Position numbers and translations under genes: made by a program. From a virus: DNA of 57,216 nt. The notes below the pieces were generated by a model that saw only the letters and a list, made by a program, of their open reading frames with translations, searched no databases and was not told the origin of the DNA. The stretch covers positions 1 through 57,216 of IMG/VR virus record IMGVR_UViG_3300009194_000013; one strand, written 5' to 3'. Shown here in pieces: positions 32,722-40,090 of the stretch; the stretch's first letter is position 1, and the number at the start of each line of letters is the position of its first letter.

Positions 32722-34179
32722 TTATCCGCGTCGTATCATCGCCAGCTTCAACGAATCCTGCACACTGGCCTTTGTCTCTGTACGTTCAACCATCTCTTCT
32801 TCAATCGTGCGCTCAGCAATCAGCAGATGTACGAACGTGTTGCGAAAGTAGCCAGCGGACACCTGGCGCACGTTGCCAATGCGCTCAATGACTTGCTCAA
32901 ACTCTTCAAGGTTCCACGTCTGAGAGAAGAACGCGATGTGATTGCACACGTCTTGCATGCCGTCAATGCCGTGGCCACCACTGGCCGGATGGATGAACAG
33001 TTGCGGTATTCGACCCGCCCGAAACTCAGCTAAGGTCTTCGGGTTGTCGTCGAAGTAACGACCGTTGGGAAATGCTTCGAGCAACCTGGCCAAGTCACTG
33101 CGGAACTGATAGGTGACAAGCAGAGGTTCGCCGTTAAGCTCTGAGACTAGATCACGAAGCGCGTCGATCTTTTCGTCATGCACCGGCAACCAGGGTGCCG
33201 TGTCGTTGCCTGGATCGGGCTTCGTGTAAACCGCACCGGACGCAAGCTGTCGCAGCTTCATCGACTTGCTGCCCGCGTTGAACGCTTCAATCTCATGGCC
33301 AACAAGCTCGATGAAAAACTCCTTTTCCATCTGCTTGTACAACTCACGCGATTTGGCGTTAAGGCGTACCGGAATCTTGTTGTACACCGTGTCGGGCAAC
33401 TGCATGTAGTCACGAGCGTTTAGAGCAATCGTGCGAGGACGCATCAACTCTTTGATCTCAGCGTCTGCCCAGGGTGTTGGCTTGTACAGCACCTCAAATG
33501 CATTGTCCGAAGACTTGATTGCGTTGAACCAGCGCTCTTTGAACGCGGTGAAGCTGCGCCCAAGCGTGGCGCCGCCGTCGATGTACCAATGCTGCCCCCA
33601 AAGGTCAACTAGACCGTTCGGTGCTGGCGTGCCCGTCATGTTGAACCAGTATCTAACCTTCTGATGGCTTGTTGCGGCCAGGGCGTATGCTCGGCTGGAA
33701 CCACCCGACTTGCGCTTTGATAACTTTCCGGTTTTCTCACTCTTGCGTATGTCAATGCGCAACGACTTCAGCTTCGTGCTTTCGTCCGGTATGACCATGT
33801 TCCAACGCCACTCATCGCCCATCACTTCGGCAAGCCAGGGTAGATTCTCGTAGTTGATTGTCGTGATGTCAGCGTTAGCTCGCAGCGCGGCTAACCGCTG
33901 ATCTGGCGTGCCGATGGCTTCTGCAATTGACAGATGCTCGAAGTTCTCCCACTTGTCTCGCTCATTACGCCAAACCATCGACGCAATGCGCTTTGTCGAT
34001 ACGACAAGAAGTTTGTCTACTTCGCCGAAGAACTTCAGATAGCTGTACGTGGCTAAGCCTGTTGCCGTCTTTCCGCTACCAGGTCCAGCCCAGTCGTTAG
34101 CTCGCCCTGCGCTGATGTTGAAGTCGCGCATCTGCTTTTGGTAAAGCCGAGGCGTCCATATCTTCTTTTGGTTCGACAT
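32722..34179 (-). CDS. SNF2-like superfamily 2 helicase
   Basis: 485 residues. Motif I is GPGSGKT at 32-38, motif II the variant PDEST at 131-135 in place of DEAH, and motif III TGTPAPNG at 182-189. The C-terminal RecA-like lobe shows LVTYQFRSDLARLLEAF, FIHPASGGHGIDGMQ and the arginine-finger segment ERIGNVRQ in place of the RIHRIGQ of SNF2 proteins. Phage SNF2 helicases accompany VRR-NUC, DUF2800 and DUF2815 genes, as here, and probably remodel or unwind DNA in replication or recombination. The N-terminus is short with no accessory domain. It is the last large gene of the replication cassette. Confidence 0.9.
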   Translation of the reverse strand: MSNQKKIWTPRLYQKQMRDFNISAGRANDWAGPGSGKTATGLATYSYLKFFGEVDKLLVVSTKRIASMVWRNERDKWENFEHLSIAEAIGTPDQRLAALRANADITTINYENLPWLAEVMGDEWRWNMVIPDESTKLKSLRIDIRKSEKTGKLSKRKSGGSSRAYALAATSHQKVRYWFNMTGTPAPNGLVDLWGQHWYIDGGATLGRSFTAFKERWFNAIKSSDNAFEVLYKPTPWADAEIKELMRPRTIALNARDYMQLPDTVYNKIPVRLNAKSRELYKQMEKEFFIELVGHEIEAFNAGSKSMKLRQLASGAVYTKPDPGNDTAPWLPVHDEKIDALRDLVSELNGEPLLVTYQFRSDLARLLEAFPNGRYFDDNPKTLAEFRAGRIPQLFIHPASGGHGIDGMQDVCNHIAFFSQTWNLEEFEQVIERIGNVRQVSAGYFRNTFVHLLIAERTIEEEMVERTETKASVQDSLKLAMIRRG

Positions 34180-34213
34180 AGATAAACGCCCCTGGCTAGA
34201 GGGGCGTCGTTGT

Positions 34214-34465
34214 TCAGTTGAAGAAGTTGTCTAATGAGAAGTCAAAGCTGAAGGGCTCGGCGATCTTGTCAGGAGCGCCATAGAGCAAGTAGTTCGCAAG
34301 CCTGGCCTTGATTGTCCAAAAGTCTGCTGCACTCCACATACCGCTGTCGTCTGACTGCATGCCGCGCTCGTCGCATTGCTGTACGTTGAGCGTCTTTGAG
34401 ATCAACTCAGCGTCAAGGGTTACGCCGAGAGTCGAATTGATCTCACCCAGCGTAACCCTGCGCAT
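34214..34465 (-). CDS. Small paralog protein with FSFDF tail
   Basis: 83 residues from the ATG that overlaps the previous stop (TGATG). The body (TLGEINSTLGVTLDAELI, then MWSAADFWTIKARLANYLLY) aligns by eye with residues 8-56 of the upstream gene product (TIQERLGVPITGAFV, YWSESQFGDICDKLIAHI), so the two are probably paralogs with a MerR- or excisionase-like small fold. The tail EPFSFDFSLDNFFN carries the Phe-x-Phe motif shared through this cassette. Function unknown; adaptor or DNA-binding role is inference. Confidence 0.65.
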   Translation of the reverse strand: MRRVTLGEINSTLGVTLDAELISKTLNVQQCDERGMQSDDSGMWSAADFWTIKARLANYLLYGAPDKIAEPFSFDFSLDNFFN

Positions 34466-34863
34466 CACTCGAAGCTGAAGCCGGTGTCGTCAGCAGCAGG
34501 GGCTTCGTCACCAAAGCTGAATCCAGTGTCTTCGGCAACAGGGGTGACATCGCCGAATGTGAAGCCGGTGTCTTGAGCAGCAGGGGCGTCATCACCAAAG
34601 CTGAAAGGTGCGGCGTCACCGGAAGCAGTCGTATCGCCTTTTGGCTTGGCAGGCTTCTTGTCGGCCACAGCTTTGGACGTGCGGCGCGAGTTGATGTGTG
34701 CGATCAGCTTGTCGCAGATGTCACCAAATTGGCTTTCAGACCAGTAGACGGCTCGCTTTTCCTTTTCGACTGGTTCGACCTTCAGTTCACCTTCGACGAA
34801 GGCGCCTGTGATGGGCACCCCGAGACGTTCTTGAATGGTCTTGATGTTGATCTTGTCGGTCAT
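34465..34863 (-). CDS. Paralog protein with four Phe-x-Phe acidic repeats
   Basis: 132 residues. Residues 1-60 are the small domain shared with the downstream gene. Residues 63-80 are a Lys/Ala/Pro linker. The last 50 residues are four near-copies of a 14-residue unit: APFSFGDDAPAAQD, TGFTFGDVTPVAED, TGFSFGDEAPAADD and TGFSFE. The repeats are acidic and probably unstructured, each with one F-[ST]-F core. The SSB-like protein of this cassette ends in the same kind of sequence (KEDAPFSFS), so this protein could offer four copies of a docking peptide. No such family is known to me. Confidence 0.7.
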   Translation of the reverse strand: MTDKINIKTIQERLGVPITGAFVEGELKVEPVEKEKRAVYWSESQFGDICDKLIAHINSRRTSKAVADKKPAKPKGDTTASGDAAPFSFGDDAPAAQDTGFTFGDVTPVAEDTGFSFGDEAPAADDTGFSFE

Positions 34864-34914
34864 TGTCTTCGTTCCTATGGTTAGGCGTTGGTGGGAGACG
34901 TTAGTGTATGCGCC

Positions 34915-35352
34915 TTAGTAGCTCTTGCCGCCTTCGGCAATGCGATTTTCGATCTTGTGATCGGCGCGTTGGGCGTTGAAGGCCAGCTTGTCTGCAATGG
35001 CGTCGCCGATGTCCATATTCATGGCGCCAGCCAAGTCAAAGATGCGAATCAACGCATCGGCCAGTTCGACTTCCAACATCTTGCGCTGCGGCAACTTGTC
35101 GTCCATCAAACCCTTGCGATGACCTTCCATACCTTCGCTGATCTCGCTGTGTGTCAAACACAGCTTTTGGGCGACCAGGGCACCGCCGAGCAGCTTTTGC
35201 AATGGGTCTTTCGGATCGTTGATGACCTCGCAAAGATCGAGCCCTGTTGCATGGTGAGTCCACCAGCCCGCTTCTTTGCTTGCGCCGTGACAGATTTGCT
35301 GAAGAAGATTCCCGCAATGGGATACTTGAAGTTCATTTACAGGGGCGTTCAT
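34915..35352 (-). CDS. MazG-like NTP pyrophosphohydrolase, second copy
   Basis: 145 residues. The C-terminal 85 residues hold the MazG motif pair: LTHSEISEGMEGHRKG (E-x-x-E helix) and VELADALIRIFDLAGAM (E-x-x-D helix), followed by DIGDAIADKLAFNAQRADHK. The residues LPQRKMLE between them are typical of the phage type. The N-terminal 50 residues are an extra Cys/His-containing part. It would cleave NTPs or dNTPs to NMP and pyrophosphate. GGAGAAA precedes the ATG. It differs clearly from the copy at 30401, so the two were probably acquired separately. Confidence 0.8.
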   Translation of the reverse strand: MNAPVNELQVSHCGNLLQQICHGASKEAGWWTHHATGLDLCEVINDPKDPLQKLLGGALVAQKLCLTHSEISEGMEGHRKGLMDDKLPQRKMLEVELADALIRIFDLAGAMNMDIGDAIADKLAFNAQRADHKIENRIAEGGKSY

Positions 35353-35597
35353 TTGGATTTCTCCGTTGGTTGAAAAAGGGTTGCGTTAGGGCCGCATGGC
35401 ATCTCGGGCTCGCGCATGTCAATGCAGTAGCCGCGTGTACGCGATTTGGCGATAACCAGTTCGTTGCATCGCAGGACGCGCACAGTGGCGTCACCCGACT
35501 TGAGGTCTTTCTGAATGCATTTGCTGCACGCCAGGCATTGCTTACGCTCTTGGAACCAAAGCGCAGTGCGCGCATCGAGTTTGTCGTCTCGTTTCAT
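35349..35597 (-). CDS. Small Cys-rich protein
   Basis: 82 residues. CLACSKCIQKDL at about residue 21, a later C in VLRCNELVI, and MREPEMPCGPNA look like parts of a zinc-binding site. The middle strand VRVLRCNELVIAKSRTRGY is basic. A nucleic-acid contact is possible. It overlaps the MazG-like gene and the VRR-NUC gene by 4 bases each. Confidence 0.55.
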   Translation of the reverse strand: MKRDDKLDARTALWFQERKQCLACSKCIQKDLKSGDATVRVLRCNELVIAKSRTRGYCIDMREPEMPCGPNATLFQPTEKSK

Positions 35598-35890
35598 ATT
35601 GGAAATTCCCGGTCAATGGCTTCGACTGTTGTGAGGACAAGAACGACCTCGCCAAGCATCCGCATGCGATCAATCTCGCGCTGCTGCCCACTGCTGAGCA
35701 CGCCATCCTTACCCGCCTTGGTCTCAACCCAGCAGTTACGGCTGTAGAAGGGTGAGCCGTATGCGAAGCGCACGCGGATGTCAGGGCAGTTGCGGCGTCC
35801 AACATACTTGACGAACACAAGCTCGCCGCCGAGCGCTTGAACCCGCTGCTTCAAGTAGTCCTTTACTTTGCCTTCCGGCGTGCGGCTCAT
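35594..35890 (-). CDS. VRR-NUC domain nuclease
   Basis: 98 residues, the normal size of stand-alone phage VRR-NUC proteins. Family marks: EGKVKDYLKQRVQALGGEL, KYVGRRNCPDIRVRF with the catalytic Asp, WVETKAGKDGVLSSGQQREI with the E-x-K pair, and a last LGEVVLVLTTVEAI strand. These PD-(D/E)xK enzymes cut branched or structured DNA. In phages they sit next to SNF2 helicase genes, as here, and may resolve replication or recombination intermediates before packaging. Confidence 0.88.
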   Translation of the reverse strand: MSRTPEGKVKDYLKQRVQALGGELVFVKYVGRRNCPDIRVRFAYGSPFYSRNCWVETKAGKDGVLSSGQQREIDRMRMLGEVVLVLTTVEAIDREFPI

Positions 35891-35891
35891 G

Positions 35892-36122
35892 TTACACCTT
35901 ACCTTTACTGGCCAGGTCGATGTTGGTGTAGAAGTATTCGCCGATCTTCATTTGAGCGAGGTCGAACGACACCATGCCGATAGCCAGCATTGGGGCGAAA
36001 GGTCGAGTACCTACGCTCTCAATGTCAATCATCGCGTGCGGGTACTTCAGCGGGGCGCTACCGAAGCTGAACGAAAAGTCGTTAGCTGCGCTGCCGCCGA
36101 AGTCGAATGAAAAGTCGCTCAT
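35892..36122 (-). CDS. Truncated DEDD 3'-5' exonuclease-like protein with FSF-rich head
   Basis: 76 residues. The first 27 carry two Phe-x-Phe repeats (DFSFDFGGSAANDFSFSFGS), the motif shared through this cassette. From residue 33, AMIDIESVGTRPFAPMLAIG then FDLAQMKIGEYFYTNI is the first DEDD block (D-x-E) of DnaQ/RNase T-like phage exonucleases. The remaining blocks are absent: a TAA stops the frame about 45 residues into the domain, and the next gene starts 2 bases later. A full domain needs about 170 residues, so it should have no nuclease activity. It is either a decayed exonuclease or a short protein kept for its motif-bearing head. Confidence 0.65.
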   Translation of the reverse strand: MSDFSFDFGGSAANDFSFSFGSAPLKYPHAMIDIESVGTRPFAPMLAIGMVSFDLAQMKIGEYFYTNIDLASKGKV

Positions 36123-36123
36123 G

Positions 36124-36603
36124 TCAGCTACCAAAGAAGTCGTTGACGAAAGCTGCGGTTTCATACGCGGCTTCGATTGGTGCTACTGACTCGATGACTG
36201 GTTCCGCAAAGAAGTTTTCAGGTGAAACGACTTCTTTGATTTCGACAGCAAGACCCTTGATCTTCAGCGGCTCAGACTTCCAAGGCTGAATGACACCATC
36301 GTCGTCGGTCATGACGGTAAAGCCTTCTGGTGGCACGATACCCGACCATTCAAAATCTTCCCACACGCCAATGTTGTAGTGACTCGTGTGAGCTTCGAGC
36401 AGCGCCTCTTCGATGGTGGCGCAATCGCGATACCACTTGTCGCCGTCCCAATATGCAAAAGTATCGGAATCATCCGGGCTAGGGCGTTCAAGGCGACGTT
36501 TGTAAACACCCTTGAAGCCGGGCTTCTCGTAGCCTGGGAAGTAATCGGTGGCAACCAGTTGAATTTCGGCGAGTGTGTCGGGGGTCACGGTGAGTCCTTT
36601 CAT
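36124..36603 (-). CDS. Hypothetical protein ending in NDFFGS
   Basis: 159 residues. An N-terminal helix (VTPDTLAEIQLVATDYF) is followed by FAYWDGDKWYRDCATIEEAL and FEWSGIVPPEGFTVMTDDDG, which look like a compact beta-rich domain with conserved Trp/Asp. The last 50 residues are acidic and Ala/Val/Glu-rich, ending FVNDFFGS, again an acidic double-Phe tip. No family recognised. It sits directly downstream of the polymerase gene. Confidence 0.6.
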   Translation of the reverse strand: MKGLTVTPDTLAEIQLVATDYFPGYEKPGFKGVYKRRLERPSPDDSDTFAYWDGDKWYRDCATIEEALLEAHTSHYNIGVWEDFEWSGIVPPEGFTVMTDDDGVIQPWKSEPLKIKGLAVEIKEVVSPENFFAEPVIESVAPIEAAYETAAFVNDFFGS

Positions 36604-36647
36604 GATGTGTGTATCTTCGTTTGTATGCTTTGTTTATGCCATTGGGG

Positions 36648-38528
36648 TTAACCCCATGAAAACTCAGTTTGCGTTGCCTTTTTGGCACGAGGTTTGCGAA
36701 CCTTTGGCGGCGGTGCAGTGTGGCCAATCGCAATTAGCATGTCGTTGGCGATCTGGATGTAGCGCTCGTAGTCGATGTCAGATGGGAACTCATCTGGCAA
36801 CGTCATGAGCGGTCTACAGCCATCGCTGTTGGCTACCTTGTTGTTGGTGCCATGCACGTTGGCCTTGCGGTAGTACATCGGAGCGGGGTTCTGCTTGGTG
36901 TAAATCCAGCGCACGGTCTTGCCGACAAACTGGCCATGCCAGGTAGCGCCGCCCGTCACGCGCTGAACGCTGACGAAGTGTCGAATGTCGCGGCACATGC
37001 GTATGAACAACTCAATATCAACGCCGTGCTCAAGGTACGCGCAGACCGCCTGGACACAAACTTGATTGGTTGGGCTTGGCCAGGACGATGCGACTGGTTC
37101 GGGCTCGGCAAAGTCACCCTTGAGCTTTACGCCGCCCTTTTCTTTGATGGCGATGTATGAATTGACACTGGCCGAGTACAGAGCCTTGTAGCGCGTCTCT
37201 TCAGTCTCAAAGCCGGTGTCCACTTCCCACCAACGAATGATGTCAATCAAATCGTCGTAAGCATCCTTGCGGCACTTGATTACGATGCCGTCTGTATTGC
37301 CGGATACGACCTTGATGAAGTCGTTGGACTCAATCTGCTCAATCAACATGAGCAATGCCAACTGGCCGGTGAGTGTCACCTGAATCATCAAGTCTGGTGA
37401 GTAGAGCGCTGAGTAGACGTTTCCGAACTTGCCGAAGGAGCCGTTGAGCACAATCTTCAGCGTGTCGGCCAGGGTCTTGTTACCCATACGCTTGGCTTCA
37501 ATGCGCGTATTGAAAATGTCGGTGTAAACGCTCAGGAAATGCCGCCCCAAATGCTGCGGGAACAACAAGGTCTTGATGATGATCGCTGGGTAGTAGCTGG
37601 CGACATCGCGGTCGACTAAAATCCAATCGTCGTCAGCTAAGTGCGCGACAGCCTTCTCGGTTGAATGTAACCCGCCGATACCCAGCTTGTACGTCGAATC
37701 GCCGATAGTGACTTTGCGGCCTTCAATAGTCTTTGGAATCTCAACCTTGCCGCTGTGCTGGACATAGAAGGTCGCGTCACACACGTCCTTGAATATGGCT
37801 TGCAACTCAGGCGTCTTGAAGCTAAGCCACTTTGGCGGCGTGTACTTGAACGACTTGATGTCGATGTCAGGCTTGCCGATTTTCCAGCCGATGATTCGAC
37901 TGATGCGCTCCTTCAGCACAGCTTCGGCAATCTGAGCATCTGACTTGCTGCGTAGATCAATTCCGTACTCGCGGCTCATGCGCTCGCGGATTTCAATCTG
38001 TGCTTTGAACTTCCTGGCCGCGTCTTCGGTTAAGTCGCAGTCGTTACCGCAATAGAGCGACAAGTCGTCTCGCTCGCTCGGTGAGATGCTGGCGTCAGGC
38101 TCAATGGGCAAGTCTTGCAGCGTCTTGCTGTGCATCTTGCCGCCATACGTCTTGAGCGAGTTGATGCCCGGCATGATCTCAATCAAGTCGATGTGATCGT
38201 ATTGAGGAATCTTGAAGCCGTAATTGCGCTCAGCATGCCAGGGGCTCAGGCCTGTCAAGATCAACTCATCGCTCAGCCGCTTCAGCGCTTCGTTGCTAAA
38301 GCCTTGGAGCGCTGCGCCAATCATCACCATGTCGTACTTGTGGCCGTTGAAGGTGAACAAGCGACACGCTTTGAGCGTTGCGTCGACCATCGCTCGATTC
38401 AGCGCATGTCCAGGGTACATGCGGAACTCGCGCCGAGCCCCTGTGTCCATGCGCTTCAACTTGATGAGAAAGAAGTCGCGATAACACTCCGTATCGAGCG
38501 ATGCGTCAGGCTTTGGTGCGACGATCAC
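36648..38528 (-). CDS. Family B DNA polymerase
   Basis: 626 residues. The proofreading domain has Exo I with Asp12 and Glu14 (LDTECY), Exo II around FNGHKYD (61-66) and Exo III YCGND (159-163). The polymerase domain has motif A DVASYYP (308-314), motif B KIVLNGSFG (358-366) and motif C SGNTDG (409-414), in which the first Asp of the usual DTD is Asn but the metal-binding Asp413 remains. It copies phage DNA, probably with the D5-type primase-helicase at 48547. It is short, as in compact phage B polymerases; no terminal-protein insertions were identified. GTG start, overlapping the upstream stop (GTGA), with GAAAGG before it. The C-terminus is basic and ends TQTEFSWG. Confidence 0.92.
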   Translation of the reverse strand: MIVAPKPDASLDTECYRDFFLIKLKRMDTGARREFRMYPGHALNRAMVDATLKACRLFTFNGHKYDMVMIGAALQGFSNEALKRLSDELILTGLSPWHAERNYGFKIPQYDHIDLIEIMPGINSLKTYGGKMHSKTLQDLPIEPDASISPSERDDLSLYCGNDCDLTEDAARKFKAQIEIRERMSREYGIDLRSKSDAQIAEAVLKERISRIIGWKIGKPDIDIKSFKYTPPKWLSFKTPELQAIFKDVCDATFYVQHSGKVEIPKTIEGRKVTIGDSTYKLGIGGLHSTEKAVAHLADDDWILVDRDVASYYPAIIIKTLLFPQHLGRHFLSVYTDIFNTRIEAKRMGNKTLADTLKIVLNGSFGKFGNVYSALYSPDLMIQVTLTGQLALLMLIEQIESNDFIKVVSGNTDGIVIKCRKDAYDDLIDIIRWWEVDTGFETEETRYKALYSASVNSYIAIKEKGGVKLKGDFAEPEPVASSWPSPTNQVCVQAVCAYLEHGVDIELFIRMCRDIRHFVSVQRVTGGATWHGQFVGKTVRWIYTKQNPAPMYYRKANVHGTNNKVANSDGCRPLMTLPDEFPSDIDYERYIQIANDMLIAIGHTAPPPKVRKPRAKKATQTEFSWG

Positions 38529-38716
38529 TTGCGACCTTTCGTGACCTCTTTGCGCTGCGTGTCTTCAATGCATGGGCGCACGCACTCTTTATGCACGCGA
38601 TGCTCGCTGCCGTCGACTTCTTGCACTGTTGCGAAGATGAAGCCGCCACCTCGCTTGTAAACAAGGCGGTTGAGACAGTGCCAGCATAGCGACGGGCCGT
38701 GATCTTTTTTCCACAT
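38525..38716 (-). CDS. Small zinc-finger-like protein
   Basis: 63 residues. CWHCLNRLVYKRGGG then HRVHKECVRPC give a C-x2-C ... H/C-x-x-C arrangement of one zinc site. Basic at both ends. It overlaps the polymerase start by 4 bases and is its probable translational partner. It may be a DNA- or polymerase-binding accessory (inference). Confidence 0.6.
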   Translation of the reverse strand: MWKKDHGPSLCWHCLNRLVYKRGGGFIFATVQEVDGSEHRVHKECVRPCIEDTQRKEVTKGRK

Positions 38717-38808
38717 AGGTGTTTCCGTTGTTGCTCTTTGGTGAGAGGGTTTTCAGGTGCAGGGAGCGAACATCGAAGTCGTTGTGCAATCCGTATTCAC
38801 CCTCTCGC

Positions 38809-38829
38809 CAAAAAGCCCCCGAAGGGGCG
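38809..38829 (-). terminator. Leftward intrinsic terminator
   Basis: On the minus strand GCCCC-TTC-GGGGGC is followed by TTTTT, a compact textbook terminator. It ends the transcript of the lipoprotein and small membrane protein genes (38845-39389), so the polymerase genes downstream need readthrough or their own promoter. Confidence 0.8.
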
Positions 38830-38844
38830 CGTGACTAAGCGAAA

Positions 38845-38979
38845 TCACTTACCACGCATGCGCTGAATGCGAAGCCACACGCCGCGCACCTGCCAGCCGA
38901 TCCAACAGCCGACAAGAAGCGCGAGCATCATAGCGAGGACAACATCACCTCGCCCTGCAAAAATGCCGACCGGCATCAT
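38845..38979 (-). CDS. 44-residue single-TM protein
   Basis: Begins MMPVGIFAGRGDVV, followed by a membrane helix (LAMMLALLVGCWIGWQV) and a basic tail (RGVWLRIQRMRGK), so the N-terminus is probably outside. The start is the ATG that overlaps the lipoprotein stop (ATGA); longer readings enter that gene. Encoded with the lipoprotein and followed by a terminator, the pair is a small two-gene membrane cassette. Confidence 0.6.
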   Translation of the reverse strand: MMPVGIFAGRGDVVLAMMLALLVGCWIGWQVRGVWLRIQRMRGK

Positions 38980-39389
38980 TTGGCGATCTTCGGAAGTGGA
39001 TGCGGCACCTTCGATGTAGGTGCGCACTTGCCGTCTTCAGATGCGTAAGGCGACTCCTTGAAGTCTGCATCTGTGCGGCACCCAACGGCGTTGCTGACGG
39101 TGCTGCACTTGAGCTTGGCGACTTTGCCGCCGTCTGCATTGAGCACATCAATGGTGGCCCAGCCGTCGCCTTGCGGGCATGTAGGTTCTTGTGTGCTGTC
39201 GCCACGGGATACGATCTTCAGATCGCCACCGCTTGGCATTGACGAGCGAAACACTTGTGCGTTGAACTCGGCGTTTTCGCGTGCTTGTTGACGGGCTGTT
39301 TCCAGGGTGTTGAATGAGACGTCGGCCTCACCGCACGCTGTCAAAGCGATGACGGCAACAATGGACAAGGCAAGGAACTTCGTTTTCAT
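38976..39389 (-). CDS. Phage-encoded lipoprotein
   Basis: 137 residues. A lipoprotein signal peptide is clear: MKTKFLALSIVAVIALTAC with the lipobox LTAC and modified Cys19. The mature part is hydrophilic, has four further Cys (EPTCPQ, LKCSTV, VGCRTD, GKCAPT) that could form two disulfides, and ends in a Pro/Lys-rich tail. Lysis spanins (Rz1) are much shorter and Pro-rich throughout, so this is more likely a surface lipoprotein that blocks entry of competing phage or alters the envelope (inference). GAAAG lies before the ATG. It is set within the replication block but with its own terminator downstream. Confidence 0.75.
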   Translation of the reverse strand: MKTKFLALSIVAVIALTACGEADVSFNTLETARQQARENAEFNAQVFRSSMPSGGDLKIVSRGDSTQEPTCPQGDGWATIDVLNADGGKVAKLKCSTVSNAVGCRTDADFKESPYASEDGKCAPTSKVPHPLPKIAK

Positions 39390-39450
39390 GGTTTAACTTT
39401 CAAAGGTTTTGAGGGCTGGTATCCGGCGCCCTCTGAATGCCGGTAAAGCG

Positions 39451-39795
39451 TTAGACTTTCTTTTGCTTCGAGCGATTGAGCGGCGAGATGCTGTCTTCGG
39501 GCTTGACGGCCCAAACGCGCACAACGGGCGTACCGTCTGAGTTCAAGTAGGGCATGCCAAAGTTCTCAGCGTTGTTGTCACGAACTATGAAACTCTTGCT
39601 CGGGCCTTTGCGATGACGCCACGACGCAGCCGCTGTACGAACGCGCTGTGCGCACGCTTTAAGCGTCTCCTTAGCCCTGGGCTGTACGTCGATGTACGTC
39701 CCTGGCTTCATGGCGTCGAACGGGTAGTCACATGGGCGACCACCGGCGCGACTTGGTTTAGGAGGCGGCATGCCCTTCTTGATCTCAAACGACAC
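39451..39795 (-). CDS. Small basic phage protein (DUF7303-like)
   Basis: 114 residues, GTG start with GAAGGA before it. CDYPFDAMKPGTYIDV, AQRVRTAAASWRHRKGPSKS (shown in part), FIVRDNN and VVRVWAVK follow the YPF-x-x-M/L-x-x-G ... basic helix ... V-R-V-W pattern of small proteins seen in many phage replication regions, which I associate with DUF7303. The basic helix suggests nucleic-acid contact. Function unknown. Confidence 0.55.
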   Translation of the reverse strand: MSFEIKKGMPPPKPSRAGGRPCDYPFDAMKPGTYIDVQPRAKETLKACAQRVRTAAASWRHRKGPSKSFIVRDNNAENFGMPYLNSDGTPVVRVWAVKPEDSISPLNRSKQKKV

Positions 39796-39805
39796 GTTTG
39801 ATCCT

Positions 39806-40024
39806 TCAGTAGAACTTCACTTGACTCGGGCGAACTGTCACATCGCCGTTGTCCTTGGTCTTGACGACGACCCAGTGACCGCGCAAGCCTTCGTAGACTT
39901 TGCCGATGGTGCCCTGGCCAGTGTGGGTACGGGCGTTGTATTTCACACGCTTGTCAACGCTGCTCTTGAGCTTGGCCAGGTGTGCGGCGGCTGGATCGAC
40001 TTTGGTCTTGGTTGTGGTTGCCAT
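39806..40024 (-). CDS. KOW/SH3-like small protein
   Basis: 72 residues. A basic N-terminus (TTTKTKVDPAAAHLAKLKSS) precedes KRVKYNARTHTGQGTIGKVY, GHWVVVKTKDNGDVTVRP and a final Phe-Tyr. These describe a small KOW-like barrel often found in nucleic-acid-associated proteins. AAAGGAC before the ATG. Function unknown. Confidence 0.6.
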   Translation of the reverse strand: MATTTKTKVDPAAAHLAKLKSSVDKRVKYNARTHTGQGTIGKVYEGLRGHWVVVKTKDNGDVTVRPSQVKFY

Positions 40025-40090
40025 GATGGTATTGTCCTTTCTAAGACAGAGTTTGTGATGGGTAAATACCCTTGGTTTGTGACTTTGGAG

